Shown: piece after piece, positions 46,904 to 55,913 of the stretch
Layout: each line of letters starts with the position of its first letter
Position numbering within the stretch: the stretch's first letter is position 1
Assembly: GCA_016930085.1 (NCBI GenBank)
Contig: JAFGHO010000040.1
Coordinates: 1 to 55,996, forward strand
Direction of reading: 5' to 3'
DNA: 55,996 nucleotides
Source: Spirochaetales bacterium
GTDB taxonomy: Bacteria > Spirochaetota > Spirochaetia > SZUA-6 > JAFGRV01
The notes under the pieces: model-generated
The model's input: the letters and a program-made list of their open reading frames with translations, nothing else
Databases searched by the model: none
Told to the model about the DNA's origin: nothing
Made by a program: the position numbers and the translations under genes

Positions 46904-47446
46904 TTAAAGCCGAAGTATCCAAAATGGTGAAAAATGATTCGTATACATGGAAATCAATCTATTTGACCCCGGTAGATGTTGGATTATTTTCAACAATTGT
47001 CGTAATTTCCTTCGAGTGGTTAACTTTAAACTCTTCTCCTCAATATTCCATAGCTTAAAACTTTTCTCAAATTCTTCAATTACCTTATTTCCATATTTCT
47101 CCACCATCACTAAAAACAACTCCAACAACAACCTTAAAAGCTGGGCGATACTAAAAAAATTCAAATCGGCATGCAGCAGTTTTATCTTTCGATACACATC
47201 CTCGGGGAAATACACATGGACGTGTTTCCGGCTTTCATCCGGATGGCGTGATACCGGTAGATAACGACTCATTCGTTGCCTTCCCCATATATGCTCTTTG
47301 ATAATTAATGGATCGACAAGCTCCATGATCCCTACAATGACACCGGATAATGTTCTCCACGGTCCGAATAATTTCAGATTTTGTAGTTTTTCTTTTATTT
47401 TTTCTGTTATAACAAAATGGAATTCATGCACGTCTGATTGTAACAT
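46904..47446 (-). CDS. hypothetical protein, 180 aa
   Basis: The function is not recognised. The protein is soluble, basic and helical; a central stretch (SRKHVHVYFPEDVYRKIKLLHADLNFFSIAQLLRLL) has the strand-helix-helix look of a ribbon-helix-helix-like DNA-binding region, but this is only a suggestion. ATG 47446 is chosen because AAGGAG lies six bases upstream; the frame extends to an ATG at 47479. It is more AT-rich than the flanking enzyme genes and is the only non-enzyme between GH9 and the GH5 gene, which hints at a later insertion. Confidence 0.55.
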   Translation of the reverse strand: MLQSDVHEFHFVITEKIKEKLQNLKLFGPWRTLSGVIVGIMELVDPLIIKEHIWGRQRMSRYLPVSRHPDESRKHVHVYFPEDVYRKIKLLHADLNFFSIAQLLRLLLELFLVMVEKYGNKVIEEFEKSFKLWNIEEKSLKLTTRRKLRQLLKIIQHLPGSNRLISMYTNHFSPFWILRL

Positions 47447-47479
47447 GCCATACTCCTTGTATTGTTCATTCTCATACAT

Positions 47480-47892
47480 TGTATAACGTATAAAAAGTGC
47501 ATCCTGCTTTGATTTACTCTGAAATATGTGAAAATAAACCCGGCTGATTTTGTATTATCGTTTCCCGTAATTACCTATATGTCCCTTGAAGTCGATGTAA
47601 AAATAAATCGAAACAATATCCACATGACGATGTTAATACATGATTTTTGATAGACTGCTATAAATACTGCTCTCAGCTCAAATTTATATCCGGTATAGCG
47701 GTTCAGCCGGCCATTTATATATATTTCCAACCGAAATTGAGACAATTATGCGTAAAAGTAAGAAAATATATTTTTTAATTGATAGTTTCCGGGGTTCATG
47801 TGTGCATAAAATGATTATATACTGCTTGATGGCTTTAAACCTTTCGATCATGCTCCGATCGCGGGTATTTTAAAAATTATCAGGAGGAAAAA
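47480..47892 (+). other. AT-rich spacer before the GH5 endoglucanase
   Basis: This 413-nt AT-rich stretch lies between divergent genes and must hold both promoters. No operator of the GTTAAC type and no clear -35/-10 pair is visible. CAGGAGG precedes the downstream start codon. Confidence 0.4.
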
Positions 47893-49245
47893 ATGAAAAG
47901 AAAAAAAATAATGTTACATCTTCTGTTTATCCTTGCCTTACTCTCATTTTCAAATGTGACGGCGACGGGACAGGCGGCGTTGTGCGGTGATGTCAATGAC
48001 GACGGTGCCGTCAATATCGTCGATGCCCTCCTTACCGCGCAATGTTACGTCGGTCTTGCCGCGTGCGCCGATGAAGCGGTCGGCGACGTTAATTGCGACA
48101 GCCAGATCAATATCGTCGATGCATTGCTGATTGCCCAGTTGTATGTCGGTTCGATTACGGGATTACAGTGCTGTAATACGACGGCGACACCGACGCCGAC
48201 ACCGAATACCACACCGCGGCCGGGATCGAACGCCGTCGAGTTTTCGAGGCAAATGGGTGCGGGCTGGAACCTGGGGAATTCGATGGAGTCCATGGGACCC
48301 GGCAACGAAACGGCATGGGGTAATCCAAAGGTAACTCAATCGTTCGTCAACGCGGTCAAGGCGGCCGGTTTCGACACCCTGCGTATTCCGGTGGCATGGA
48401 GTGTTTTTACCGACCAGGCGAATTACATTATCGATACCGCCTGGCTGAACCGCGTCGAGGAAGTCGTCAATTACGGTTTGAACGCGGGTATGTATGTCAT
48501 TATCAATGAGCACTGGGACGGCGGCTGGTTGAATCATCCTTTCTACTCCAACCGTGATTCCCTGAACCACCGTCTTGCCGTTATGTGGGAACAGATCGCC
48601 GATCATTTCCGCGCTTACGACAATCGCCTTCTTTTTGCCGGAACCAACGAGGTCATGAATGACGGCGATTACAGTACGCCGACACAGGAATACGTGGATG
48701 TACAAAACAGTTTTAACCAGACCTTTGTCACCACCGTGCGTGGCACGGGCGGCAACAACGCGGATCGCTACCTGATCGTCCAGGGCTTTAATACCAATAT
48801 CGATCATACCGTCGAGTTCGCGGTAATTCCGAACGATACGGTCACCGGCCGGCTGATGATGGAAGTGCATTACTATGATCCCTACAACTTTACATTGAAC
48901 ACCTCGAGTAACATAAACGAGTGGCCGAGTTCGGAAGAAACCTGGGCGAACGAAGCCTGGTGCGACGGGCAGATGGAGAAGATGAGGATACATTTCGTCG
49001 ACCGGGGTATTGCTGTGATTCTCGGCGAGTACGGCGTGGCCTCACGGCAGGGCGTTTCCGGCTTCGAAACCTCACGGGTCCGCTGGAACAGGTACGTCAC
49101 CGAAGCTGCGGCTGCCAATGATATCGTCCCGATTTATTGGGACAACGGCGTTACCGGTGATACCGGATTGGGCCTCTTCGACAGGAACAGCGGCGCCATC
49201 GTGTATCCCAATATCGTCAATGCCATTGTCAACTCGGTTGACTAA
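47893..49245 (+). CDS. GH5 endoglucanase with N-terminal dockerin
   Basis: This is a 450-aa secreted protein with signal peptide (about 1-28), dockerin pair (about 31-94), a Thr/Pro linker (TATPTPTPNTTPRP) and a GH5 domain (about 113-450) resembling subfamily 4. Family features: GAGWNLGNSMES at the start, TLRIPVAWSVF, the acid/base Glu in AGTNEVMND, HYYDPYNFT, and the nucleophile Glu in VILGEYGVASR. Likely substrates are cellulose, mixed-linkage glucan or xyloglucan. The dockerin has several extra cysteines (AQCYVG, AAC, DVNC, LQCC), more than any other in the set. A strong terminator follows the gene. Confidence 0.92.
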   Translation: MKRKKIMLHLLFILALLSFSNVTATGQAALCGDVNDDGAVNIVDALLTAQCYVGLAACADEAVGDVNCDSQINIVDALLIAQLYVGSITGLQCCNTTATPTPTPNTTPRPGSNAVEFSRQMGAGWNLGNSMESMGPGNETAWGNPKVTQSFVNAVKAAGFDTLRIPVAWSVFTDQANYIIDTAWLNRVEEVVNYGLNAGMYVIINEHWDGGWLNHPFYSNRDSLNHRLAVMWEQIADHFRAYDNRLLFAGTNEVMNDGDYSTPTQEYVDVQNSFNQTFVTTVRGTGGNNADRYLIVQGFNTNIDHTVEFAVIPNDTVTGRLMMEVHYYDPYNFTLNTSSNINEWPSSEETWANEAWCDGQMEKMRIHFVDRGIAVILGEYGVASRQGVSGFETSRVRWNRYVTEAAAANDIVPIYWDNGVTGDTGLGLFDRNSGAIVYPNIVNAIVNSVD

Positions 49246-49268
49246 AGCGTACATCAACGCCTCATGAA

Positions 49269-49309
49269 TGCAGCGGACGGCGAACCGCCTGTCCGCTGCA
49301 TTTTTTTTA
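49269..49309 (+). terminator. rho-independent terminator after the GH5 endoglucanase
   Basis: TGCAGCGGAC (49269-49278) pairs with GTCCGCTGCA (49291-49300), extended by GGC/GCC with a small bulge, and is followed directly by T8. Confidence 0.9.
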
Positions 49310-49447
49310 TCGTGCTCCCGTCCCGAACACACGAAATTTCCCGGAAAAAGACACGTACAGGACACAAACCCGATGCACTGTAGCTGTATACTATTAATAT
49401 AGGGTTTATATTTTTTGGCGGTTTATGTGCATGCAATCGGAGGCGGT

Positions 49448-51031
49448 ATGAAAAAGCAATGTCTTGTTTTGCCGATGTTTTTTTGTATGTCCGTCTGTCC
49501 CTTCTTTTTGATTGCTCAAAGCGGAGCCCCGCGAACCGGACCACCCGGGCCGCCGGTACGCAGTATTTCCGAATTCGAACCCATGGAAGGGGTCCTTATC
49601 GCGTATCCCGGGGATTTCGGCGTTCCCTTCGATTTGATCGCCGAAATGTCAACGGATGTGATCGTTACGACAATTGTCGAAAACTCTTCCGATGAAGCCA
49701 TCGTGAAATCCCAATACAGTTCCAATAATGTGATCCTCTCCAATTGCAGATTCATACAAGCACCGGTGGATACCTACTATACCAGGGATTACGGTCCTTT
49801 TATTATCGCGGACAATCTGAACGAAATCGCGATTGTGGATATGTCGGTGTTTTACTCTCCGAACGATAATTCGATCCCGCAAACGATAAGCGATGTGCTG
49901 GGCGTCGGTTATTATTACATGGATATGGTCATCCAGGGGGGGAATTATATGACCGACGGTATGGGAGTCGCCGCTTCCACCAGCCTTGTGTTTGAAGACA
50001 ACCCGTTGCTGAATGAAGATGCGATCAGGAAGCTATCCGCCGACTATTTGAATATAACAACCTGGCATATTGTGGAAGACCCGAATTCGACGCACATCGA
50101 TCATATAGACTGCTGGGGAAAATTCTTGTCCGTTGATACTATCCTTATACGGGAAGTGTCCCCCTCGGATCCCCAATATCAGGATATTGAAGAAACGGCG
50201 GCGTATTTCGGGAATGAAACCTCGTCGTACGGAACGCCCTATAACATCGTGAGAATCGATACATCCAATGACGAACCCTATACCAATTCCCTTATCCTCA
50301 ACGACAAAGTCTTTGTGCCCGTTACCGGTTCGCCCAATGATGATAAGGCCATTCGGACATATTCGACGGCAATGCCGGGCTACCGTGTATTCGGTATCGC
50401 GGCAAATCATAATTCGTGGGACGCAAGCGACGCCATTCATTGCCGTATCAAGGGCATCCCGGACAGAAACATGATTTATATACACCATATCCCCCTGTCG
50501 GGAACACTCACCGCCGCATCCGAATATCGGATAGAGGCCGATATTATCTCATATGCCGGAGAGGTCATTTATACCGATGATGTGAGGCTTTATTACAAAC
50601 AGGATAACGGTTCGTTCACCGACACGATCATGCGGAATACCGGCGGTACGACCTACAGCGGCACAATCACCCGTACAACCGGTACGGAGATTGCCTACTA
50701 CATCAGCACAACGAATGCCCCGGGAAGAACCTACACGCTGCCGTACATCGGGGAAGCTGATCCCTTCCGGTTCACCGTTGCGGCTTCCGCGCCCACTTCC
50801 ACCCCGATACCGTCGCCGACGCCATATCCGGGTGCGGAAAGGGGGGATGTCAATGCAGACGGGGCGGTCAATATCGTCGATGCACTGTTGACGGCCCAAT
50901 TTTATGTGGGACTGAATCCCGCGGGGTTCGATATTTCCCGAGCGGATGCCGATTGCGATGGAAACATCGGTATCGTCGACGCCCTTATCATCGCACGGTA
51001 TTATATCGGGCTGGTAACCGGGTTTTGCTGA
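49448..51031 (+). CDS. secreted peptidylarginine/agmatine deiminase-type enzyme with C-terminal dockerin (paralogue)
   Basis: The protein starts at ATG 49448 (GGAGG five bases before). It has a signal peptide (about 1-22), a PAD_porph-type pentein domain (about 40-360), an Ig-like domain (about 365-440) and a dockerin pair (about 463-527). Active-site motifs are YYTRDYGPF, IQGGNYMTDG, HIDCWGKFL and the nucleophilic Cys in DAIHCRIKGIPD, all matching the copy at 26446. It lacks the approximately 25-residue insert after the signal peptide that the other copy has. In the second dockerin repeat, GNIGIVDALIIARYYIGL departs slightly from consensus. Secreted guanidino-modifying activity is inferred; the protein target is unknown. 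Confidence 0.85.
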   Translation: MKKQCLVLPMFFCMSVCPFFLIAQSGAPRTGPPGPPVRSISEFEPMEGVLIAYPGDFGVPFDLIAEMSTDVIVTTIVENSSDEAIVKSQYSSNNVILSNCRFIQAPVDTYYTRDYGPFIIADNLNEIAIVDMSVFYSPNDNSIPQTISDVLGVGYYYMDMVIQGGNYMTDGMGVAASTSLVFEDNPLLNEDAIRKLSADYLNITTWHIVEDPNSTHIDHIDCWGKFLSVDTILIREVSPSDPQYQDIEETAAYFGNETSSYGTPYNIVRIDTSNDEPYTNSLILNDKVFVPVTGSPNDDKAIRTYSTAMPGYRVFGIAANHNSWDASDAIHCRIKGIPDRNMIYIHHIPLSGTLTAASEYRIEADIISYAGEVIYTDDVRLYYKQDNGSFTDTIMRNTGGTTYSGTITRTTGTEIAYYISTTNAPGRTYTLPYIGEADPFRFTVAASAPTSTPIPSPTPYPGAERGDVNADGAVNIVDALLTAQFYVGLNPAGFDISRADADCDGNIGIVDALIIARYYIGLVTGFC

Positions 51032-51107
51032 ACGAGAAGGGGAAACCTATTTTTCCGCCTCTTCATGCTACGGCCACGTAATCGGCAGCCGCATTCTTCG
51101 CCCTCTC

Positions 51108-52166
51108 TCAATCGCTTATCACAAGATTTTTCCCCGCTTTTTTGGCTTCGTACAGGCGTTTGTCGGCCAGCTTTAAAAGCCGGTAAATATTCGACTCTTC
51201 CTCGAAACAGGCAAACCCGATGCTGACGGTCATATGTTTTACCGGAGTTTTCGTATCGATACAGAAGGGGTGGTCTTCGACGAGTTTCCGGATTTTTTCG
51301 ATCGCCGTAATGGAGCCCTCCCGTGATGTGGAGGTGAATAAAATCACGAACTCCTCCCCCCCGTAACGGCAGAGAATATCCCGCTCGAAGAGCGCGTCTT
51401 TTATAACGGCGACAAATTCGATAAGGATCTGATCACCCATGAGGTGCCCGTAGCGGTCATTTATTTCCTTAAAATTGTCCAGGTCCAGCATCGCGATCCC
51501 GAAATTGACCTCGCCCCGGAGTTTGTATCTGATCTGACTCATATTGCGCCGGATTTCGATATCGAGATATTTGTTGAAAAATCGTCTGTTGTACGCTCCG
51601 GTTAAAATATCGATTTCGGACATTTCCTTCAGCCGGTTTTGGAGGGTTTCGTTTTCGATAAAATTTCGGAACGACATAAACAGCAAAGTAAACATCACGG
51701 TCACAATGTTGAGAAGACCGACGGCTTTGAGAATTCCCCGATCGACGGTTGATATACGACCGCCGTCCCCGGTTATGATAAACAAGGCGATAAAAAAACC
51801 CGCCGTTAGTGTCACTTCGGCAATTTTCCAGGGTAATTTTATGGTAAACGAATTGGCGATCAAGACCATGGCCGCGATCAAATAGAGGGCGGCATAACAC
51901 TCCCAGCCCAGAATGTATGTTGCCGTGATCGAATATAGAACGATATCGCCGATCGCAAGCTGGATGGACAGGCCGTAGTACTTTCTTTTAAGAAGAAAAA
52001 AGTTGAACAGAAAGATGCAGCAGCCGGCTATATTGAAGACACAGAGGATAAATATGCGGAGATATACAAAGAGTCCGAACAATATAACATGGACGGACGC
52101 ACCCAAAATGAAAAAAAGCCTGAGCAAAACATGTATTCTCTGACTAATGATATCGCTGTCTTTCAT
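51108..52166 (-). CDS. membrane-bound diguanylate cyclase
   Basis: This 352-aa protein makes the second messenger cyclic di-GMP. The N-terminal half has about six membrane helices (18-165), followed by a short coiled linker and a GGDEF domain (about 190-350). The active site is RYGGEEFVILF, and the substrate-binding DLDNFKEINDRYGHLMGD is intact, so it should be active. The product-inhibition I-site (RxxD, five residues upstream) reads FERD, with Phe where Arg is needed, so feedback inhibition is probably lost. The PilZ protein gene at 53298, on the same strand and 1.1 kb upstream, is a possible downstream effector. Confidence 0.9.
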   Translation of the reverse strand: MKDSDIISQRIHVLLRLFFILGASVHVILFGLFVYLRIFILCVFNIAGCCIFLFNFFLLKRKYYGLSIQLAIGDIVLYSITATYILGWECYAALYLIAAMVLIANSFTIKLPWKIAEVTLTAGFFIALFIITGDGGRISTVDRGILKAVGLLNIVTVMFTLLFMSFRNFIENETLQNRLKEMSEIDILTGAYNRRFFNKYLDIEIRRNMSQIRYKLRGEVNFGIAMLDLDNFKEINDRYGHLMGDQILIEFVAVIKDALFERDILCRYGGEEFVILFTSTSREGSITAIEKIRKLVEDHPFCIDTKTPVKHMTVSIGFACFEEESNIYRLLKLADKRLYEAKKAGKNLVISD

Positions 52167-52327
52167 GAACGGTCCTGATCAGCACAACGGGATATGCATG
52201 ACACACACATTTATTTTTAGTATAATTTATCGAACACCCTTTTTTCAAAGGGAAATGGGCTGATTGGATAAAAAATATAGTCCGATAGAATCGGGTGAAA
52301 CCCGGCTATCGACGGGGCAGGTGTACC

Positions 52328-53248
52328 ATGGAATACAGGGATTATTACAAAATACTGGGGGTATCAAAGTCGGCAACCACGGATGAAATAAAACGGCAGT
52401 ATCGCAAACTGGCGCGCAAATATCATCCGGATGTCAATCCGGGAGACAACAAGGCGGCCGCCCGTTTTGCCGAAATCAATGAAGCGCATGAGGTCCTCTC
52501 GGATCCCGAAAAAAGAAAAAAATACGATACACTCGGTTCGAACTGGGAACAGTACGAAAACGTCGGGCAGGATTCACCCTTTACGAACAGGAAAGCATAC
52601 GGGAATGGTTCCGGGTATACGGTTTTCGAAGGCGACATGGACGACCTGTTCGGCGGTGCGGGATTTTCCGATTTTTTCAAGACCTTTTTCGGTGATACCT
52701 TTTCGGGCTTCCGGTCTCATTCAAAAAGTTATTCGTCAAAGGGTCATGATTATAAGGCCGAGCTTGAGATTTCACTGGAGGAGGCCTATTCCGGATGTGT
52801 TAAGGTCATCCAGGTGAATAACCAAACATTGCGTATTACCCTCGAACCCGGCATCATGGACGGCCGGACTATCAAACTGAAAGGAAAGGGTGGCGCCGGG
52901 GCAAACGGCGGCAAAAAAGGCGATCTGTATATCACGATCCGCATTCCCCCCCACCCATTATATAAACGCGTGGATAACGATCTTTATATCGAGGTTCCCG
53001 TGAGTATGTACACGATGCTTTTGGGCGGTGAAAAAGAGATCAATGCGCTTTCCGGCCGATTCAAAATAAAGATACCGCCCGAAACCGAAAACGGTACCGC
53101 CTTCCGCCTTAAGGGGAAGGGTTTCCCGGCCGATAAAAAGTCCGTAAGCTGCGGTGACCTTTATGTGAAAGTGATGATGGAAACCCCAAAAAATCTCTCC
53201 GACAGGGAAAAGAGTCTGATCCGGGAGTTGGCCCGGATGAGATCATAA
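52328..53248 (+). CDS. DnaJ/CbpA-type co-chaperone without zinc finger
   Basis: The J domain (about 3-68) holds YYKILGVSKSATTDEIKRQY and the essential HPD triad in KYHPDVNPGD. It stimulates the ATPase of DnaK. A Gly/Phe-rich region (about 70-130) follows, and then the two C-terminal substrate-binding domains (about 150-300). The zinc-finger CxxCxGxG repeats of classical DnaJ are absent, so it is CbpA-like. The length (306 aa) is typical. The start is ATG 52328, where the family begins (MEYRDYY); the open frame extends upstream without support. Confidence 0.92.
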   Translation: MEYRDYYKILGVSKSATTDEIKRQYRKLARKYHPDVNPGDNKAAARFAEINEAHEVLSDPEKRKKYDTLGSNWEQYENVGQDSPFTNRKAYGNGSGYTVFEGDMDDLFGGAGFSDFFKTFFGDTFSGFRSHSKSYSSKGHDYKAELEISLEEAYSGCVKVIQVNNQTLRITLEPGIMDGRTIKLKGKGGAGANGGKKGDLYITIRIPPHPLYKRVDNDLYIEVPVSMYTMLLGGEKEINALSGRFKIKIPPETENGTAFRLKGKGFPADKKSVSCGDLYVKVMMETPKNLSDREKSLIRELARMRS

Positions 53249-53254
53249 AAAAGC

Positions 53255-53279
53255 AAGGTATCGGGATCATTCATACCTT
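53255..53279. terminator. weak hairpin between dnaJ-like and PilZ genes
   Basis: AAGGTAT (53255-53261) pairs with ATACCTT (53273-53279) in the 49-nt convergent gap. There is an A-run before it, giving a T-run on the minus strand for the PilZ gene. Confidence 0.5.
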
Positions 53280-53297
53280 ACTTTGCAGTATCTATGT

Positions 53298-54296
53298 TTA
53301 CCGCTTTAACCTATACGGCATGCCTTTTTGAATAAAACCGACAAGACGATCCCTGTCTCTGTTTGTTATATGACCGAATTTGATATGAAGAATTTTATTA
53401 TTTCCGGACACTCGTACTACTTCACCATAGAGATGGAACCTGTTCTCTGCTTCTTTATGAAAAAATAGAGATAAATCGTCGTCTTTTACATATTTTTTCC
53501 CGGGATTCGTAACACAAAGTCCTCCGGCACTCAGATCACGGATATCTGCACGATCAGGTTCTTCTTTGGAATCTATCCGACGCAATAATATGGGAAGTAC
53601 TATATTTTTTCTGAAATATTCCCTGTGTTGAGTCCTTACAATATTTTTGGATTGAGCTGCAAAAATTGTTTTATTTTCAGCTTTCAAGATCCTTGTTTTA
53701 AAGACGTAAAGACCGGTATAATTATGGGTGACCAGAAAAACCTCATCATCGTTCGTAAATCCAATAAAGCTATTCAAAGATTCGAACACTATTGCATCCG
53801 GCAGCTGCCTGGTGACAAATCCGTTTATAATAATCTTCTTGTCCTTGCTGATCAGTTTCGCAGGGGATCCTTCGGCGATATCATTACTTGAATCCGGAAC
53901 TCTATAGGGATCGAAACGGCTGAAACCGAGTTTTTTGAAAATCGACAACTGAATTTTTTTATCCGATTCTTCCCGGCTTGCTAACAAATGAAAACAGGTA
54001 TTGAACGTATGGGAATTTGTAAGAAGAAGATATTTTTTCAAAGGATTTTTTAGAAACCGGGACATTCGATCGAGCAAGTCAATTTCGGGCTTTGTAAGTG
54101 AATACTTGACTGCATATTTTTCAAATCTTGAATTTACAGCTAAAGTAAATTTATTCCGATCTATAATCCATTTGATGATACCCAGAATCGTGATCAATCC
54201 GACAATAGAAAGAATAATACTTATAAAAACAAGTATTTCTTGCGGTGTCCTATTGAAACTTTCTGCAATCTCTCTGAGAAATTCATTATTATTCAT
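53298..54296 (-). CDS. membrane-anchored PilZ-domain protein
   Basis: This 332-aa protein has one N-terminal membrane segment (about 20-44, LVFISIILSIVGLITILGIIKW), a middle domain with no recognised name, and a C-terminal PilZ domain (about 215-325). The cyclic di-GMP-binding motifs are both present: RxxxR in QHREYFRKN and D-x-S-x-x-G in IRDLSAGGL. It is likely a c-di-GMP effector for motility or surface properties, similar in layout to PilZ proteins of spirochaetes. The nearby diguanylate cyclase gene fits this role. AGGAG lies some 20 nt before the ATG, farther than usual. Confidence 0.82.
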   Translation of the reverse strand: MNNNEFLREIAESFNRTPQEILVFISIILSIVGLITILGIIKWIIDRNKFTLAVNSRFEKYAVKYSLTKPEIDLLDRMSRFLKNPLKKYLLLTNSHTFNTCFHLLASREESDKKIQLSIFKKLGFSRFDPYRVPDSSNDIAEGSPAKLISKDKKIIINGFVTRQLPDAIVFESLNSFIGFTNDDEVFLVTHNYTGLYVFKTRILKAENKTIFAAQSKNIVRTQHREYFRKNIVLPILLRRIDSKEEPDRADIRDLSAGGLCVTNPGKKYVKDDDLSLFFHKEAENRFHLYGEVVRVSGNNKILHIKFGHITNRDRDRLVGFIQKGMPYRLKR

Positions 54297-54445
54297 TTTA
54301 ATTTATTTATATTTTCTCCTTTAAAAATCATAATATTTCCTCCTCATAGTAAACGTAAAAAAAAATATGATTTCTTTTTACGTATCCTATAATGGCAAAT
54401 AATAATTATTCCATTACCGCCCATAAAATACATTGCTCGTCATTT

Positions 54446-54756
54446 TTAACAGGGTAAATGAGTTATCCCCATTTTTAATAAGATGTAAACCTGTTGATAG
54501 GCTTCCCTTTTTTCTAATTTTATTTTTCCCTTTATTTGAAAATATTTAATCGAACCCCAGATTATACCGGCGACAAGGAGAATAAAAACTCCAATCCACT
54601 ATTGTATTCCCAATAAATAAAACGCTAAACTAAAAATGCCAAAAAGCGCACCAGTCGCAACAACATGAAAAATCCACCATACCCATATAGGTTTATCTGA
54701 GAGAAAGGTAGCGACTTTTTCAGGACAATATTTTCTGTTTCTTTATGATTACTCAT
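54446..54756 (-). pseudogene. small two-helix membrane protein, decayed
   Basis: ATG 54756 is preceded by AGGAGG at 5-nt spacing, a strong start. The frame begins MSNHKETENIVLKK and then shifts. Adding one A to the A5 run (about codon 13-14) restores VATFLSDKPIWVWWIFHVVATGALFGIFSLAFYLLG. An in-frame TAG then interrupts the gene (GIQ-stop-WIGVF), after which the same frame continues with a second membrane helix (VFILLVAGIIWGSIKYF) and a charged tail to the stop at 54446. So one frameshift and one nonsense codon inactivate a protein of about 100 aa of unknown function. Confidence 0.55.
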
Positions 54757-54899
54757 AAAACCCTCCTTATATTCTATTATCATAATTATTATCCATGATT
54801 ATCCTGGTATATTCTTCATTATTGTACAAGTTTTTGCAATTACCCCTTCCAATGTTACAAGCGCTAATAAGAATCCGTATTATACGAGAACATGTTTTT

Positions 54900-55304
54900 C
54901 TATGTAACGTTGTGCTGTTTTACTTTGGCGATAATCTGAGCATCGGTCATCTTGTCTGCACTTTCAATCTCTTCCAAATGCCCGTTTATTTTGTGCTTAT
55001 TAATATGTTTCAACAGCTCGTGCTTTGCTTCTCCCGGACCGAATATTAAGATAGATTCAGTATCACCAATATGTGAAATCACTTTATCAAAGTATTTATT
55101 AATTTGCCCGGTAAAATGTCTTTCCTGTCTGTCCTCTGCTTTTACCATTTGAGATTCGAACGGCGTGGTCGATCGTTTACCATGAATACGGCCGGAATGT
55201 TTTTCTGCGTTTGACTCGATTATTTTTTTTTCGACATTTGTGCCATTAATGAAAACCATAATACATTTTCTATGATCAATCCATAATCCCACTTTATTTT
55301 TCAA
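54900..55304 (-). CDS. eRF1-like domain protein (bacterial release-factor-related family)
   Basis: This is a 134-aa soluble protein. It begins VGLWIDHRKCIMVFING and ends with ESILIFGPGEAKHELLKHI and ADKMTDAQIIAKVKQH, features I associate with small bacterial proteins related to archaeo-eukaryotic release factor domains. Their biochemical function is not established. The start is TTG 55304: GGAAGG lies 8 nt upstream and no better in-frame codon follows before the conserved N-terminus. A central RSTTPFESQMVKAEDRQER is also typical. A role linked to ribosome rescue or stress is only a guess. Confidence 0.6.
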   Translation of the reverse strand: MKNKVGLWIDHRKCIMVFINGTNVEKKIIESNAEKHSGRIHGKRSTTPFESQMVKAEDRQERHFTGQINKYFDKVISHIGDTESILIFGPGEAKHELLKHINKHKINGHLEEIESADKMTDAQIIAKVKQHNVT

Positions 55305-55339
55305 TTTTTAGTCCTTCCTTTCGTATCCTCTGCGTTATA

Positions 55340-55422
55340 TTCATTAACATAAGGAAACGACTTCCAATGGAAGTTTATCCTTTGGAGGTGGTCCATAATA
55401 CTTATAACCTTATTTCGATAAA
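55340..55422. repeat. 83-bp direct repeat, copy 1
   Basis: This 83-nt stretch differs from 55914-55996 at only two positions (55348 C/T and one A/C in the AGTTTATCC segment). It includes the imperfect palindrome ACTTCCAATGGAAGT. The copies are 574 nt apart. Confidence 0.85.
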
Positions 55423-55585
55423 GGCTATGCCTTTGAATTTCCCGGTATGTTTTGGTAGCAATGCCACCGCCGTTCGGAGAACGGACTTTGCAGGTGGATT
55501 TTTACTTCAATCCGCTGATGAATCGCCACGACTCGGTATTAAGGCTTCGAACACTCTATCGTCGTACTCCCCAGGTTTCTGTTGA
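55367..55585 (+). CDS. possible small ORF starting inside the direct repeat
   Basis: The 72-codon frame begins MEVYPLEVVHNTYNLISI within the repeat. The second copy starts the same way with Ser for Tyr and remains open to the window edge. No clear ribosome binding site is present and no family is recognised. It may be coding, or may be just an open frame through a repeated element. Confidence 0.25.
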   Translation: MEVYPLEVVHNTYNLISIKAMPLNFPVCFGSNATAVRRTDFAGGFLLQSADESPRLGIKASNTLSSYSPGFC

Positions 55586-55913
55586 GCCGTAATTATATTA
55601 ATCACCTCTTCATAAAGTATAACAATTTTAATGCAATCAATACAAAGGGGACTTTCCGCTTTCTATTGATATTTTTCATTTTATATAAGCGGTGATTAGT
55701 ATATCTATATAATTCAGAATCATCTCATGGTATCGAGGTTAATATACGATTTTTAAAAAAGGGAAATTGGTCTGTATTAAACTGATTTAAAGCATTTGAT
55801 ATCTTAACTATCTGTTTTATAGTCAATGGTCTCATTTATATAGAAACATCGGTGATTGACATTATTTTTTGATTATCACCAGGTAAAGAGGCTGTTAGCC
55901 TGATCGGTCCGGG
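55586..55913. other. AT-rich spacer between the direct repeats
   Basis: This 328-nt stretch has no convincing gene, hairpin or promoter. Its composition is more AT-rich than the rest of the window. Confidence 0.4.

Noticed and set aside
48163-48993. 276-codon open frame on the minus strand
   Set aside because: It is antisense to the GH5 endoglucanase catalytic domain and resembles no family.
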